The notes below the pieces were generated by a model that searched no databases, was not told where the DNA came from, and saw only the letters and a list, made by a program, of their open reading frames with translations. A program made the position numbers and the translations under genes. 32,078 bases of DNA from Echinostoma caproni. Lineage: Eukaryota; Platyhelminthes; Trematoda; Plagiorchiida; Echinostomatidae. The DNA lies in contig UZAN01045560.1 in NCBI GenBank assembly GCA_900618425.1, positions 1 through 32,078 of the forward strand. The letters are read 5' to 3'. Position 1 is the first letter of the stretch; each line of letters starts with the position of its first letter. Of this stretch, positions 1-11,800 are shown one piece after another.

Positions 1-92
1 AAGTAACTCCAAGAAATGATTGACGACCTATTAATTCGCAAAACTATCCAGCCATCCAACTCCCCTTGGGCCTCCTCAATAGTGCTCAACAC
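1..92 (+). mobile_element. Ty3/gypsy RT N-terminal fragment
   Basis: The frame starting near position 8 reads LQEMIDDLLIRKTIQPSNSP followed by WASSIVL. This is the start of the RT domain of Ty3/gypsy LTR retrotransposons, where the usual pattern is 'I..ML..GII.PS.SPWASP.VLV'. The expected continuation (the conserved 'DYR.LN' block) is absent; near 92-100 the sequence switches to a different retroelement. The fragment runs off the left edge of the window, so its 5' part cannot be judged. It is a short relic with no LTR visible. Confidence 0.75.
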
Positions 93-99
93 AAAGAAT

Positions 100-240
100 A
101 TCGAGTGTTGTCCCACAAGGATCGGTGTTCGGTCCGTTATTATTTTTGATCTTCATTACCGATCTGGCAAAGGATCTCCAAAATCCTTACTACAAGTTCG
201 CCGATGATGTGAATTTTTCTGGGGAAGAATTGGAACAAGA
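100..240 (+). mobile_element. non-LTR RT fragment (palm domain)
   Basis: In a frame different from the gypsy scrap just upstream, the translation gives VVPQGSVFGPLLFLIFITDL, then roughly KDLQNPYYKFADDVNF. This is the 'SGVPQGSVLGPLLFLIFINDL ... FADD' block of jockey/CR1-like non-LTR RTs, and it includes the catalytic ADD triad. Similarity fades after about 240 and stops follow. It is a short internal slice lacking the endonuclease, the fingers and the 3' end. Confidence 0.85.
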
Positions 241-940
241 TCTGTCCTGTCCTGTATATCCGAGTTGACTTGACCTGACTGAATGCTGTCCTTAAATTTT
301 GGCGGCCGTTTGTTTTTCTTAATGAGTAATCGTGCCAAATGGAGCAGAGAACTTCAAAGCCGAAAACTGAGGTATGATTGTACCAAAAATGTTGAATTTT
401 GGAATATTATGTGCTTTCAAAAAATGGGAAGTTGTAAAATTTTATTTAAATTGTTTTTACTGTCGGTTCCGACAATTGAGTGCCAACACTGAATGGAGTG
501 TTAATTATAATAATTAATTGTGTGGTTAATTATATTAATATAATTATATGCATATCCTCAAACATTTCTTTTGTATCACATCTTGTTGGTAAACATACTT
601 ATCTTAATAAGTCAAAAATTAAATATGGACTTTTACATATATGCTTTTTTGTTTACATAGACTATGTACGTTTGCAGGGGCCCTCTGCTAGCAACGTTGC
701 TGGCAAACTGTACGGTTTCGTTTTTTGGTTAGCAGTATACCGGCATTCTGTAGTAAATTTTTTGTTTTTACTAAACTTGCCAATTTATTGACACATTCCC
801 CTGAAAATTACAGGGTGTACCCCATGCAGCATAACAGCCCCTCATTAGCTTCCCCTTAGAGTCTCATGATCATGAGGCCCAGTTTCGATTCAGTATCCTT
901 TGAGTGATCCCCCATAAATTTTCCTGAGTGTTCCAATTCT
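241..940. other. no gene recognised, AT-rich spacer
   Basis: AT-rich sequence with T-runs around 440-660. Short open frames here carry no family motif. The first part may be decayed LINE sequence continuing from the RT scrap, but I cannot support that. Confidence 0.5.
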
Positions 941-1180
941 CCGGCAGGGGAACGCTCAGCGGAGTTATTATTTCTCGACAGACGGAATAGTCCACACGTG
1001 CGGCTGTACAGCCGTCCCATGGGACGACTGCAGTTCAGTTCTATTGTAGTCTCATTCCAGGTCCATCCGACTCCCATCGGAGTCCGTTTGCACCCGAAAT
1101 AGGACTTCAATGGGGCTCCCCTTAACGGTGGTCGTTATAAGACTCCAATATGACTCGGATGGAACTCTATGGGACGAAGC
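941..1180. repeat. GC-richer degenerate repeat block, copy 1
   Basis: A locally GC-richer stretch with recurring short words such as GGACT, GACTCC, CCAAT and CATCGG in both orientations, for example 'cccatgggacgac', 'gactcccatcggagtcc' (a small palindrome, 1069-1085) and 'aggacttcaatggggctcc'. Similar words recur at 2336-2470. It looks like the remnant of a tandem or foldback repeat. No reading frame of interest is present. Confidence 0.35.
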
Positions 1181-1274
1181 TAGACAGGATGGCCTTACAT
1201 TGTAATGTAGGAAGCTTACATTTCTCCACCCTTGCGCAGGCTTCAGTCAGTCAGTCAGTTTTACAACCATTAAC

Positions 1275-1333
1275 CATGCACTTTCGTGCGCGGGTTTTGG
1301 TTGCTGTCTTTTGGTTGCCCATTTGGATAAAAT
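1275..1333 (+). repeat. dispersed repeat, copy 1
   Basis: About 59 bp that match, in inverted orientation, 8566-8623. Shared words include ttttggttgctgtctttt and cccatttggataaa, with scattered differences. It is preceded by a short cagt tandem (about 1245-1260). It is probably an end or fragment of an interspersed element; the family is not recognised. Confidence 0.7.
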
Positions 1334-2335
1334 AGAGAAATGAAGATTGGAATGTCGAAGCAAATTCAAGCGGAAGATGGGGAATACATATGCGCAGGCT
1401 TACCTAAGACTAAGATACACCAACGTATTTGTAATCCATCCCAAAGATAGCAACCTATGCCTCGTCCTGACCGCAAAATAACAAAACCCACGGCTGACAT
1501 TTACAAGTGCAACCCCTTAAATAAATATAATATTTAACACCAAAGGCATACAGCATTTTGTATTTCAAACAAAAGCATTACAAAAAATCTCACTGGTTAG
1601 TAACTCTTCGGGGTGGTTTTCTTTGTCAGGCTCTCTTCGGTGATTCCATCCTCGGGCGTTCTGAACCCACCCTTGTTTTCGTTCACCTACTTTAATATGA
1701 GTTTCACGCGGCAGGGCCTCTTCTATTATATAATCCATATATATGTGCACAATTATGTAATACGATACACTTACAGTGGCAGTTGAGGTTGGTGCACATT
1801 GTAGATTGCTAACATGCATTTCAGCCACACTAATGGTAGCGTAAAAAATAATTTCTACCCTAAAAGTATCAAGCTTACAGTCATCCGAATCCTCCGCAGG
1901 CTGCAGTTCACAACTGCTAGTGTCTGTAGACACGGGAGCATGGAAACCAGTCTGATCATAATTATGAATAACGTATAAAATGATAGGCATTGCCAACAAC
2001 TGATTTGAATGGCTAACGGATGATCTATTTTTATACTCTCTATAGATTATGGTGCAATGTTGAAGAAGAATATTGTTGGCAAACCAGGTTTATCACGTCA
2101 TCATACTGAGTACAAAGGAAAACCACATAAATTATTATCTGACATGGTGAATAATGTTCAGCGCCGCTCAATNNNNTCAATATCTGCATCTGAAATTAGT
2201 TCATTTAAACAAAGCGCGAGCTGATTTCACCGGTACTTAATCACTCCAATTTATCATTTTTAGTGTTACATTTATCATTCGATGAATTTATTTGGTTCAG
2301 TTGTTATGTTACTTTTAAAGTGTTGATGCATAGTC
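1334..2335. other. no gene recognised
   Basis: AT-rich DNA with one assembly gap marked by four N at 2173-2176. A 144-codon open frame on the minus strand (1565-1999) has no recognisable motif and unremarkable composition, so I do not call it a gene. Confidence 0.5.
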
Positions 2336-2470
2336 CCAGTGGTACTCCAGTGGTACTCAAACTGGATGGTCCATTGAGGATAGTCCCGGCGGGGCTCCAA
2401 TTGGACGGTCATTATTCTAGGACACCCGGCAGGACTCGAATAAGACTTAAGTAGGACGGTCAACCGCCGG
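2336..2470. repeat. GC-richer degenerate repeat block, copy 2
   Basis: Approximately repeated units built on 'agtcccagtggtactcca' and 'agtcccggcggggctccaat', followed by 'ttggacggtc' and 'gtaggacggtc'. The unit is about 40-60 bp and degenerate. The words resemble the block at 941-1180. Confidence 0.45.
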
Positions 2471-5400
2471 GTGACAGGTATACCATAACTTCGTAGAATT
2501 CTAGTGTCTGAAGCTTTCTTTAAAGTTTTCGTATTGCTCTATGGTCGTGACCGGAATGTTACGTATCGTCAGACGGGTATTATTAAGTGACTTGACATAA
2601 GATGTATGTGTCATGGCACTCGACATCAGCTGGCATCTCACCCCACTCACCCTAACTCTACAGCAACCCGCTATAGCGGATTATGAGTATACGCTTGAAT
2701 CCACTTGTCTAAAACAATCATTCAAGGAACCAAGGNTGGACTAGTCCGGCCATCGTGTTATTGCACTAGCATAACGTTCCGATCATTCTGTCAGTCAAAC
2801 AGACTATTCTGCTAGATTTTGCAACAGCAGTTATTACAAGATATCGCACTTGTCTTCCAATTTCGGCCAATTGAAAGCCGTTCTTATGATGACTTTCTTG
2901 ACTGGAAGAGTAAACTCTGGCCCTAGGGAGTAATTTACCTTATCCTACTACGGAAGGAAGACAAGCCGCTTAATTACCTGCATCTCTATCCCATGCTCTG
3001 TACAAACTGAACTGAACCAAGATTTTATTCTTCAGAACCGACGTTTAAACATGAACCATCAATAATTAATCTACTTCACACATAAACACACGCATAAATA
3101 CTCTACACACCCGAAACACCTTATATTGCGACCACTTGTTTGCAGAATAGGCGGTTTCATCCTTCTGACATTTAATCCCTTAAGATGGTCAAAAGTTGTA
3201 TTTTTAAGTCCGGCTTTGAAGAGTCCTGGCCAAAACAGTAACCCAATGTAATATTCATATACACTATGTGTCATTTATTCAAACTGGGTAAACTGTAGCG
3301 ATTCTTCAGACGACACTTTCTCGACGGCAGTTTTTCTTGTTGCATCATTGTTTTTCTTTAGCTTCCTGGTAGATCTTTATATAGTGAATGTAACTAAAAA
3401 ACCACGGGCAAGAATCGGCTTTACAAACTACTGGTGTTAAAGGCAGAAGGACAAGTTCAATTTTCCAAAACTTCTGAGAAATTTAGGACTATCGGGGTAT
3501 GGCTATATGAACGTAGCACATTTATCATAACCCATAATGTTCAGACATTCATAAAACGTTCACCTTTTTACTTCACCTAGGTGTTACAATTTCTAGAAAG
3601 AGCTCATTCTTACTCCTTCAAGATAACATTCCTCTCTACCGAATTGGTTACAATCAAGTTTACTGTCAGAGTTTATCAGCTATTGCCCAAGAAAGTGGAG
3701 GTTTTCTTCTAGGATAACTTTTCTAATGAGAACAGCAGGCTTGATACCTCAAAATATTTGTCTTTTTTACTATTTTGGGGTTTCTAATGAGCTCAAATAA
3801 GTCAGTTTTACACAATTTCCCACGCTGAGCGCTTTCTAGATTTCGATCACATCTACTATTTGGTTGCCACTGTCATTGCTGCCTGTGAGTCTATGTTAGG
3901 GGGAACTTCCTTTCAACATTTTCGATTTTTCAGTTAACAAAGTTTGATACTTTTAGCCGCATTGAAGGGACTATTATATAGAAAGTAATTATTAGCAGAA
4001 TGTTTCGACTAACATAAGCACACTGTTATTCACTCGAGCACTACAAAACTTGACTCAAGGTAGAATCTTGTGCTTCTCAAGTGCACTCAATTTCCGTGTT
4101 ATTTGCACTACTGTAGGAATATATTGTTACTAACTGAGTAACCTCAAAATAAACTATTGCCATATCATCACATGAATGAGATTAAATTATGTTTAAGTCA
4201 GTGTTGAAATACTAAAGTTTATTTTCTTTATCCGAAATATTTATTTATCTTCTTATTAGAGGTGAACTGAATCGTGACTGACATCCATGGGATATTTATA
4301 TAGCTCTAACTTCCTGTTCAGAAAATTATATAGCTCTAACAAAATCCTTTGATGACAGGCGAAAAAAATAATATGAATTAAACATTTGATTGGGACACGT
4401 GGTCTCTGCCTACAGGTTCCATTTTAGCAACAGTTTGCATTTTCTGGTTGGAAATGAACCGGAATATTGACGTGGTTATTTTCGCCTACACTTAAAAATA
4501 CCAAATTATTGACTTAAACATTAAGTTTTTATTATGTATATATCATCATAATCACATCCACCTTGATTACTTTTCGGAATAAAGTGATTTTCACTCAGTT
4601 ACTGTCACAGCAGCAAAGCCATTAACACTAGGATGTTCACCTGATGTATAAGACGATAATAAACCAAGTAAATAACATTCCGATTTTACAGCTACTTGCC
4701 TAATTAAATCGATAATGCACATGAAACGTAAACTCATAGCTTAAGATACAAGTCAAGTCGCTTGCAGAAGTTTGTCGGAAGCTTGAAGCTTCCGAGTGTT
4801 TACAAGACCAGAATTGCAATTTGGCAAAGGCTAGTCGAAGCGCTTGGAATTGATCAATGGTGGCTTCCTGTGTGAAGAGATTTTCTATTGTTGTTGTAAT
4901 GTATTGCCACACATTAAAATTGCATTTCTGTGGTATCCACCATGTAAAGAATCAGCAAAATCATTCCGGAGGTAGACAATGCAGTATTGGATCATGGTCG
5001 TTTGCTACTGGACAAGACACTATCCTTTTCACAGAAAGATAAAAATTTGCCTTAATTACAAACTCCTGCTTCTCTAGCCCAGCTGGATTTAGTTATCTTT
5101 TTATATACGACCCGGATACAATATGGGCTTTAGCTTGATGGCGTTATCCAAAATGTCAGTTTCCCCTCATTACTTCCGTAAGGATGTGAAATATTGTCAC
5201 TTGGTGTTAAAGGTTTTTGGTCAACCACTTGTTTTCGTCTTCGTACTTCATATCTCTATTCTTTGCCTTCAGTTTTCATAATTCATTAAGCCCGTCGAGT
5301 TCCCAGCTAGCGTTAGAAATAGATAACCTCCTGTGCGAAACGGTAATCTCAAAGTATCACCTCTAATAGATTGGTGATGTTCTAAGAATGCTTGCTCAGC

Positions 5401-6420
5401 AGCTGCTACTGTGTGCTCCTCGTTTGCACTATGAGAACGAATGGAAAAGTATTAGGAGGAAAAGGGTTTAAGATGCTGATAGAATGTCTTTAGGTTTTTG
5501 ATTTTTGAATGCGGTAAAAGTTTGATCATTTCACCATGTTAACTCTTGTTACGAAACCCTTTTGCCGTCTTCAGAATAGGAATAATTTATGCGTAAAACG
5601 CTATATTGTTTTCTACAGTATTTAGCTTGGGAAATTTTGTATTGAACTAGGAAAAGGGAAACATATTACTATTTTAAAAGTTGGTAATGGTTTTAGCAAA
5701 AAGTTGAAGCTTACAAAACGTTAAATTAAAACTGCTATTCAACAGGAATTCGAATAGTAAAATTGCTACTAGTGTTATATATCCACAAGACAGTACCACG
5801 ACGAATAGAGTTGTTGATTACCAACAAAGTCAAGGGTATCAATAAACTGGCGCACAAAGCGTCTCATTTGGAACAGGTCATTATGATTCCCACAAACGCA
5901 GGGTAATTAATAGAACGGTCCGACAGTTGATGCGCATTTTCTGTAGTTACAAAAGTAAATCATTCAATCCACTCGTGAATTCCACTGAAATTCAATAACT
6001 GCTTTTTGTTCCGTGTAACCTAAGAGTCTTTCGCAAATTAACATTGAATATTAGTGCAGTAAACCATTTATCACTCCCAGTTGGACAGATTGCTATCGAA
6101 TCCGTGAATGAAAATAACGTATATATGCTACTTATGAGTAGTTAAATATTGCCCATGCAAACCAACAGCCTATGCCTCGAAAAGAAAGGGGTGACCCATT
6201 GGATGTAGTTTGTTTCCTGGGCCGCCAAAACTTCACTCCATTTTACAAAAATATGCTTGATATGGGAAGTTTATATGTTGAAAATGATGTCTTATGAATC
6301 TGGTTGTTATATAAATTCTGAAGTAGTGAAACCACTACAAGGAAAACTACACAAGTCTTGTGGTTTTAAAATTGCATGGAATAAAACAATTACGTGTTAA
6401 TCAAAGAATTTGTTTTGCAG
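2471..6420. other. gene-poor AT-rich stretch
   Basis: No family-level coding signal on either strand. Small local features: one N at 2736 and a 14-bp word tatatagctctaac repeated at about 4297 and 4328. All open frames are under about 75 codons, without motifs. It could be intronic or intergenic. Confidence 0.5.
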
Positions 6421-6483
6421 AATGATTCTGAAAACAATAAAGATGAATCTGATCGAGAAAGACAGACGTTATTTCCAGAATAA
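6421..6483 (+). CDS. possible terminal exon, acidic (weak)
   Basis: A good 3' splice-site context (aatttgttttgcag, ending at 6420) is followed in frame by 20 codons and a TAA. The peptide is highly polar and acidic (Asn, Asp, Glu, Ser, Arg rich), beginning NDSENNKDES. No partner exon was found, and the composition is not diagnostic. This is only a candidate; a chance pyrimidine tract plus a short open frame is an equally good explanation. Confidence 0.15.
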   Translation, partial: NDSENNKDESDRERQTLFPE

Positions 6484-8565
6484 TTTTATTGTGAGATTGA
6501 TTCTAAAATACCTCTCGACTCTTACGGAGTGGAACTTAAATAATGAACAAACTTATATGCAAATAAACATTTTGCCTGATGGTTCTGAGCCGAAATTCGT
6601 TCAATTTATGACACCTTGTGAAGTCAAAAAAATTTCATAAACACCAGTTTATACGATTAGATAACGAGCAAAACTGAAGTGCAAAGTTTGAACCAAGGTT
6701 TTATACAGTTCTTTTAGATAGCATGTAACTTTCTCATGTTTTCTGTTCATGGAAAGCCAACTGCTCTGTAACTAACGCCACTGTGCTACCACAGATCATA
6801 GCAAAACCTGCACTGCTCAGTGCACAAATCCGTTGTCTTTTTTATGACTTATGGGAAATGATACGAAGTCTGCCATCAATATGAATTCCTATTTTGAAGT
6901 GAAGTTATAGGCAATTTCTTCAATGGATGTTCAATTTCAAAAATGATCCCGAATTATGTATTTGCATCATCTATATATGAAGTCATTCTCTCATTGATAA
7001 CCGACAAAACGATTACGGTACGTTAGCTTGAACTTGGTGCTAGACCATTTGTACGTTATCACTCCAAATCTATTAGTCCAAAACTGTGTTTCTCTTTTAT
7101 ATACTTTTTTATTTATTTTTCACTGGCCTACAAGCAAGCTTGATGTCAACAAAAACAAAAGCTTTCTCCATGCGTGTTCTTGTTCAAAGAAATAAAACCA
7201 AAAAGTTTAAGATTTTACGTAAGATACTTGTTGAAAAAATGACTATGATTGGAAAATGGCCTGTTATTACGTAATTTCTTAAGAGTGGCCACCACTCTGC
7301 ATAAAACCTACTACAAAGATTTTGTGGAACTGAATGCATAATAGAAAATAACTTGCATGTTTGTGCAAGATAGAAAACCTGGTTTTTACCTCAAACTTTT
7401 TGTTGTCCTATGTTTGACACATTGACACTAGATTGATGAAAGGTGAGCACACCAATGTATTGAGGTTCAGTAGGTCTTGTAGGGATGACTGCACTACAAC
7501 CTGAAGTGAATTTTCCGTTCAAGATGCGAAAATAAACGTGATATCTAAAACAAACGGAATAATATTTTAGTAAATAGGTAATTGTCATAGTCCGATAATA
7601 ATCCACGCTGCCTATATTCGAAATATGATCTTCTACAGTGTTGTTAATTATTATGCGCTGCTTTAGGGTTATATTTTCTGTGGCAGTGTGAGAGAAGAAA
7701 AGTTTGGATCTTCACGGCATCATTTTTATGAAATTTGGACACGTACTTTTGGTAATAAAAATTAAAACCCCACTCTAGTAGAACAAATCACACAAATCTT
7801 TGGTATATCCTGGATTTATATTCCGCAGTCCCTGAGATTCAATGAAGTGCAATCATAGGTGCTCATTTTAGCGAACGACACTGATCTTCATGCAAATTCA
7901 TAAATCATGCACATAAAAAGAAAATAGTATTGGGTATCCGTAAGGTTTCGTTTCGGAAGGAGTGCTTGAGACCAACAAGTTATTTGCTGCGTTTTCGGTA
8001 TGTGTAATGTAGGCTGGTCTACTATTTGGATATCGAAATCTACTCATTTCAGTTTGATGAAGCGATAACAAGATTCCGGTGAATGCCACTGATTCCAAGA
8101 AATCAATAAATTTACTGAAAACTGTTTACGCACAACTTAACGGTTTTCTGTTCTAATGTAAAAGAGATTTCTGATGCACACTGTAGGGGATGAAGGTAAC
8201 GAGGTTTCCATTTGTGCAGAATGAATTCCTTTCAAACTTAGAACTGACTGTAAGGATTTGTTCTATTTTTAAATGTAAGCCGGATTGAAGGGCTTAAAAT
8301 AAATATCTCGGAGCCCGAATGGAAGTGATAACCTAACAAGTAATAGGGCAATCGAGCAATTCATGTAACTTTCCTGACACATTTGTAATCACACAGTTAT
8401 TTCCGCTGTCTCGAAGCGGTGGTTAGAAACACTGAGAGATATGGTTGAGTGCCGTAAATAGTGACGCTCGTGCATCTACTCATTACTCTTGCAACCGCGG
8501 TCTATGTTAATTCTCTACCTTCTCTTTGACTCTATTCTCAATCTTTCATCAATCTTTTCCATGTT
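6484..8565. other. no gene recognised
   Basis: AT-rich spacer with short motif-free open frames on both strands. Nothing further can be supported. Confidence 0.5.
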
Positions 8566-8623
8566 ATTTATCCAAATGGGTAGGAAAAAGACAGCAACCA
8601 AAACCGTTGCATGAAAATACATG
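8566..8623 (-). repeat. dispersed repeat, copy 2
   Basis: Reverse-orientation relative of 1275-1333. The reverse complement reads cggttttggttgctgtctt and then cccatttggataaat. An 84-codon open frame (8526-8780, +) is laid over this repeat, which argues against that frame being a gene. Confidence 0.7.
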
Positions 8624-10201
8624 GCTAGTTGATGTAAAATTTGAAACGAAGAATGAACTGAAGAGCTGGGAAGCACTAGATAGCTATTTAGACCTGGATG
8701 GATCTGAAACGCATGTGGTCCACGTTAAAGGCAACGCAACGGGACCACAAATGCCGATAACGAGTCAAAGTCTGTTCTAAACGTCAAAGTTTTCTTGGGG
8801 CTGATCGCGACTGAAGTTAAATTACTTCTTCTCATCGAAGGGTGTTGAGATTGTTCTGCAGTGATTCGGACACAGGATATGAGCGATTCATGTGTGCAAA
8901 GCATTTATTGCTTTCGAAGGAACTAAATGAACTATGGATTGGAGATGGTATAACATGTAAATCGTAAGTTGAATGTATATTACAAAATGGACAGGAGGTT
9001 ACCCACTGGACTGCAGCATATCAGATTTTATTGTACAGAGGTTTTATCCAAAAATATTCTATTGCTTCGTCTTTGTGGGTTTAAATCAGTTTTATGCGAT
9101 GCACGTTGGATGTTATTCAGTCTTTTATAGAGGAAGGAGTAAAATAACAAAGCCATAAAGCGGAAGATGTTAGAACGGTGAAAATATGGTTAGTGGATAA
9201 TCTGCGCAGAAAGTGAGAAGAGGAACAAGCTTCAATGGTAATGACACTCAGACATTTCACTCAGTGTCTCATCCGGAAAGCCTAACCTGACCCATCAAAC
9301 AAAATACCGTAGTCGGGGTCCTCATAATCTCCCACTAAGTCATACAATGTTCGACTTTGGCCTTCTCCTATGAATACTTTCCTCATCAAAGATTGTAGGC
9401 AAAAGACATTTTTAGCTTATGCCTTACCTATCGTTTTCTATAGAAATCAAGCAGTTGCGTTAGTATTACTGCGGTTACCTAAAAGGTTGCATCTAAACTC
9501 AGTATTGCTTAAAAGTCTCAGTTTCAGTTTTACAAATAATAACCATGACTTTTTATGCACCAACTAGCACGATACTGTGTGGACAGCAGCGTTCAAACAA
9601 AAAATTATCTGTGGTAGCTGTATTCTGGTGATATATACACCTTTAAAAAGCTCTACATGTACGGCGACAAAATAATATTGGGTTGTAAACCAGGGAACAG
9701 AACAGAACAATGATCAATCGGTTTCTGGTGAGGAATGGAGGGAATAAACCAAATTTGTAACTAAGTGGCACATTTTTCAACTTTCTCCATTTTCCCATTG
9801 TTAAGAGTGGGAAAGAGACTTTGACCGAACCAAACTTACAACAATAGTTAATGTTTAGAACCACATCAATGTGATAATACTCTCAAATGGCTTGGATAAT
9901 TTATTATTTTCCGTCAATGTGTTCACTCCAAGACTGTGAAATCCGACCTGCAGAGAACGCTGGACTGTCCTATTAATATCAGGTCCTTCAGTTTTAGAAT
10001 ATCTTAATAAATCCATAAGAACTGTGATAGATTTAGCAAGTGGTAATGTCTTTAATTAAACGAGAAGGAAGTCTGTCCAAACACTTACCTAGATTCCCCT
10101 AAATATTGCTTTCTTACCAAGCTTTCCTATGGATCAGACTGGCAATAATTAGTATTTATTTATGTAAACTGACTATCCATCGGATTACACGTTCACACAC
10201 T
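8624..10201. other. no gene recognised
   Basis: AT-rich spacer. Short open frames lack motifs. No convincing repeats or RNA genes were seen. Confidence 0.5.
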
Positions 10202-10235
10202 CCTCAGTTCATTGATTCAACCATTCACAGTTAAC
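10202..10235 (-). repeat. short inverted fragment of the neighbouring SINE
   Basis: tcctcagttcattgattcaa at 10202-10221 is the reverse complement of 10489-10508 inside the SINE just downstream, and the next bases (cattcacagttaa) also resemble the SINE tail. The two could pair as a long-range hairpin. Confidence 0.65.
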
Positions 10236-10348
10236 AGATTGTCATGTATCTCCATTCCTTACTGTTGGGCCAAATGAACTGATTGACTATCACTGGAGAG
10301 GACACCTGAACAAACACTAATTGGCGATTCTGTTTAGCCTTGGTATGA

Positions 10349-10616
10349 GCTAGTTGACACGGTGGTAACGCAGACGCCTTCCATGCGCTGGGTCCGTAGT
10401 TCGAACGCCGGACAGGATGGGGGATGTGGACTACTGCTAATCCCTAATAAGTAGAAAACTCGAGTCTATTGCTTTCGAGTGGATAGTTGAATCAATGAAC
10501 TGAGGACTGGGCGTGAAGGTGAAGTCCCGAAAGATAGTCAGTTCAAACCAATCAATATCAATTATCCCACATTACTACTCACTATTAACTGTGAGTTGAA
10601 TGCTAATTAGTATTCC
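10349..10616 (+). repeat. tRNA-headed SINE (SINE-1, copy 1)
   Basis: The 5' part looks tRNA-derived. An A-box-like stretch (gttgacacggtggtaacgc, about 10353-10371) is followed about 25 bases later by a B-box-like stretch (gtagttcgaacgccgg, 10396-10411), as in RNA polymerase III promoters. The remainder is a unique body ending in a tail (10478-10608) that recurs in reverse orientation at 29972-30110 and, more diverged, at 20265-20390. The copies share the words gtgaaggtgaag, atcaatatca and tatcccaca. It encodes no protein. Confidence 0.7.
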
Positions 10617-10952
10617 GTTGTCCATACGTTTACAACTAAGCTTTCTACACTTGATTCCAGATACGTTTTCCTTGGGTACATAACATTATACAAAATTCTA
10701 TGCCGCATCAAATGTGCATAATTTTGACCAACTTCACCGTACTTAGGTGCTTGAATGGAGTAGACTGAGAATTGACTCACGTTCCTTAAATATTTGTTTT
10801 TTAACGCTCGAGTTCGGACAAAGCTGGGGCTACTGCCCTCGAATAATTATGGAAGCTGAAGTGAAGTAGATCTGTATTCATATGTCGTTGTAGGGCTGAT
10901 TACCGTTGGTCAGCTAGAACTGAAAATGATTGGAAATATTGGCACTTTGATG
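10617..10952. other. 3' flank of the calaxin-like gene
   Basis: No repeat or coding signal recognised. It lies downstream of the minus-strand calaxin-like exon and would hold its 3' UTR, but I see no clear AATAAA on that strand close to the stop. Confidence 0.4.
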
Positions 10953-11670
10953 TCACTTTTCCGAAATTTTTGGTGGATTTTCAAGTGAAGGTAATTTGAC
11001 TTCGGTACTAAACAGTGTCTGAAAAACCAAGTTGGTCATTTCCGACGGTATACAAGGCAACAAACTCTCAATTATCCATGGTTCATCTTGTGCCAGATTT
11101 TTAAATCGATCTACTGATATGGGTTGAGTAAGAGTGCACTGTAATTTTTCACAAAGATAATTAATTGTGTCTCGAACGGGCTCCTCGGGGTCGATTTCTG
11201 GATTCTGGGCAGCGACACTTACGTCAAAAGTATCGTGTAGAAATCGACGCACTTCAACATTACGTCGAATCAATCCGTCAGAATCGAGATCCATGATGCG
11301 GAAAGCCAGTTCAGCTCGTTCGTTTAGTGTTCCACGCAGCAAAACGGACAACAGCTGCACAAAATCGACCGGACTAACGGTCTTTTTAACACTACTCATC
11401 CTTGTATTTTGCATAGCAGCACGACATAATCCGTCCAAACTATAGGGATTAGTAATATCCAATGTGCCGTACAAAAACGACTTAAGTTCCTCCACGGTCA
11501 TATCACGCACTTCGCGTCCAGTAATTTCCACGCACATGTGTAGCAGAATGCTCAGCTCTGTTTTGTTGAAATGTAACTTTTTAATCCTTTCCACTTGTTT
11601 AATTAAATTGAGAATAGCATTCCGAGTTGTGGCATTCAACTCCTCACATATACCACATCGATTGATTTCC
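10953..11670 (-). CDS. calaxin-like EF-hand protein, main exon
   Basis: This is one long exon of about 238 codons ending at a stop at 10953. It resembles calaxin (EFCAB1), an EF-hand protein of ciliary outer dynein arms: the N-terminal 'FNK.E...L', the central 'LRGTLNERAELAF' block, and the C-terminal ESLLPCIPS (calaxin: EAFGPCLPD) are all in order. Numbering from the TTG at 11639, the central EF loop starts at residue 117 (DLDSDGLIRRNV). It keeps D-x-D-x-D-G but has Val instead of the acidic residue at loop position 12. The loops expected near residues 80-91 and 166-177 have lost their acidic residues, so strong calcium binding is doubtful. The open frame starts without ATG, and a pyrimidine tract plus AG (ctgctgttctctcag) lies just upstream, so an upstream exon is expected. 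Family assignment is good; one-to-one orthology is not shown. Confidence 0.85.
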
Positions 11671-11769
11671 CTGAGAGAACAGCAGTCAACAGTGCCTTGT
11701 GACAGGCTACTTCCATTTGGAAAAGATGCTGTTTTGTACTATAAGGTGATAAGATCACAAGTAACTTAC

Positions 11770-11800
11770 GTCCGTTTCTTCGGCGTTCTACATTTGACAT
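11770..11800 (-). CDS. possible first exon of the calaxin-like gene
   Basis: An ATG at 11800 opens a short basic peptide (MSNVERRRNG) that ends at a strong 5' splice site (c|gtaagttac). It lies 99 nt before the acceptor of the main exon, so spacing and signals fit a first exon. However, 31 nt leaves one base of a codon, while the main exon at that acceptor needs two, so the frames do not join. A sequence error, a different acceptor or an extra exon would be required. Confidence 0.3.

Noticed and set aside
1565..1999. 144-codon minus-strand open frame
   Set aside because: No motif and no splice or start context; length is not exceptional for 32 kb of six-frame sequence.
8526..8780. 84-codon plus-strand open frame
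   Set aside because: Its first half is the dispersed repeat shared with 1275-1333, and the rest has no family signal.
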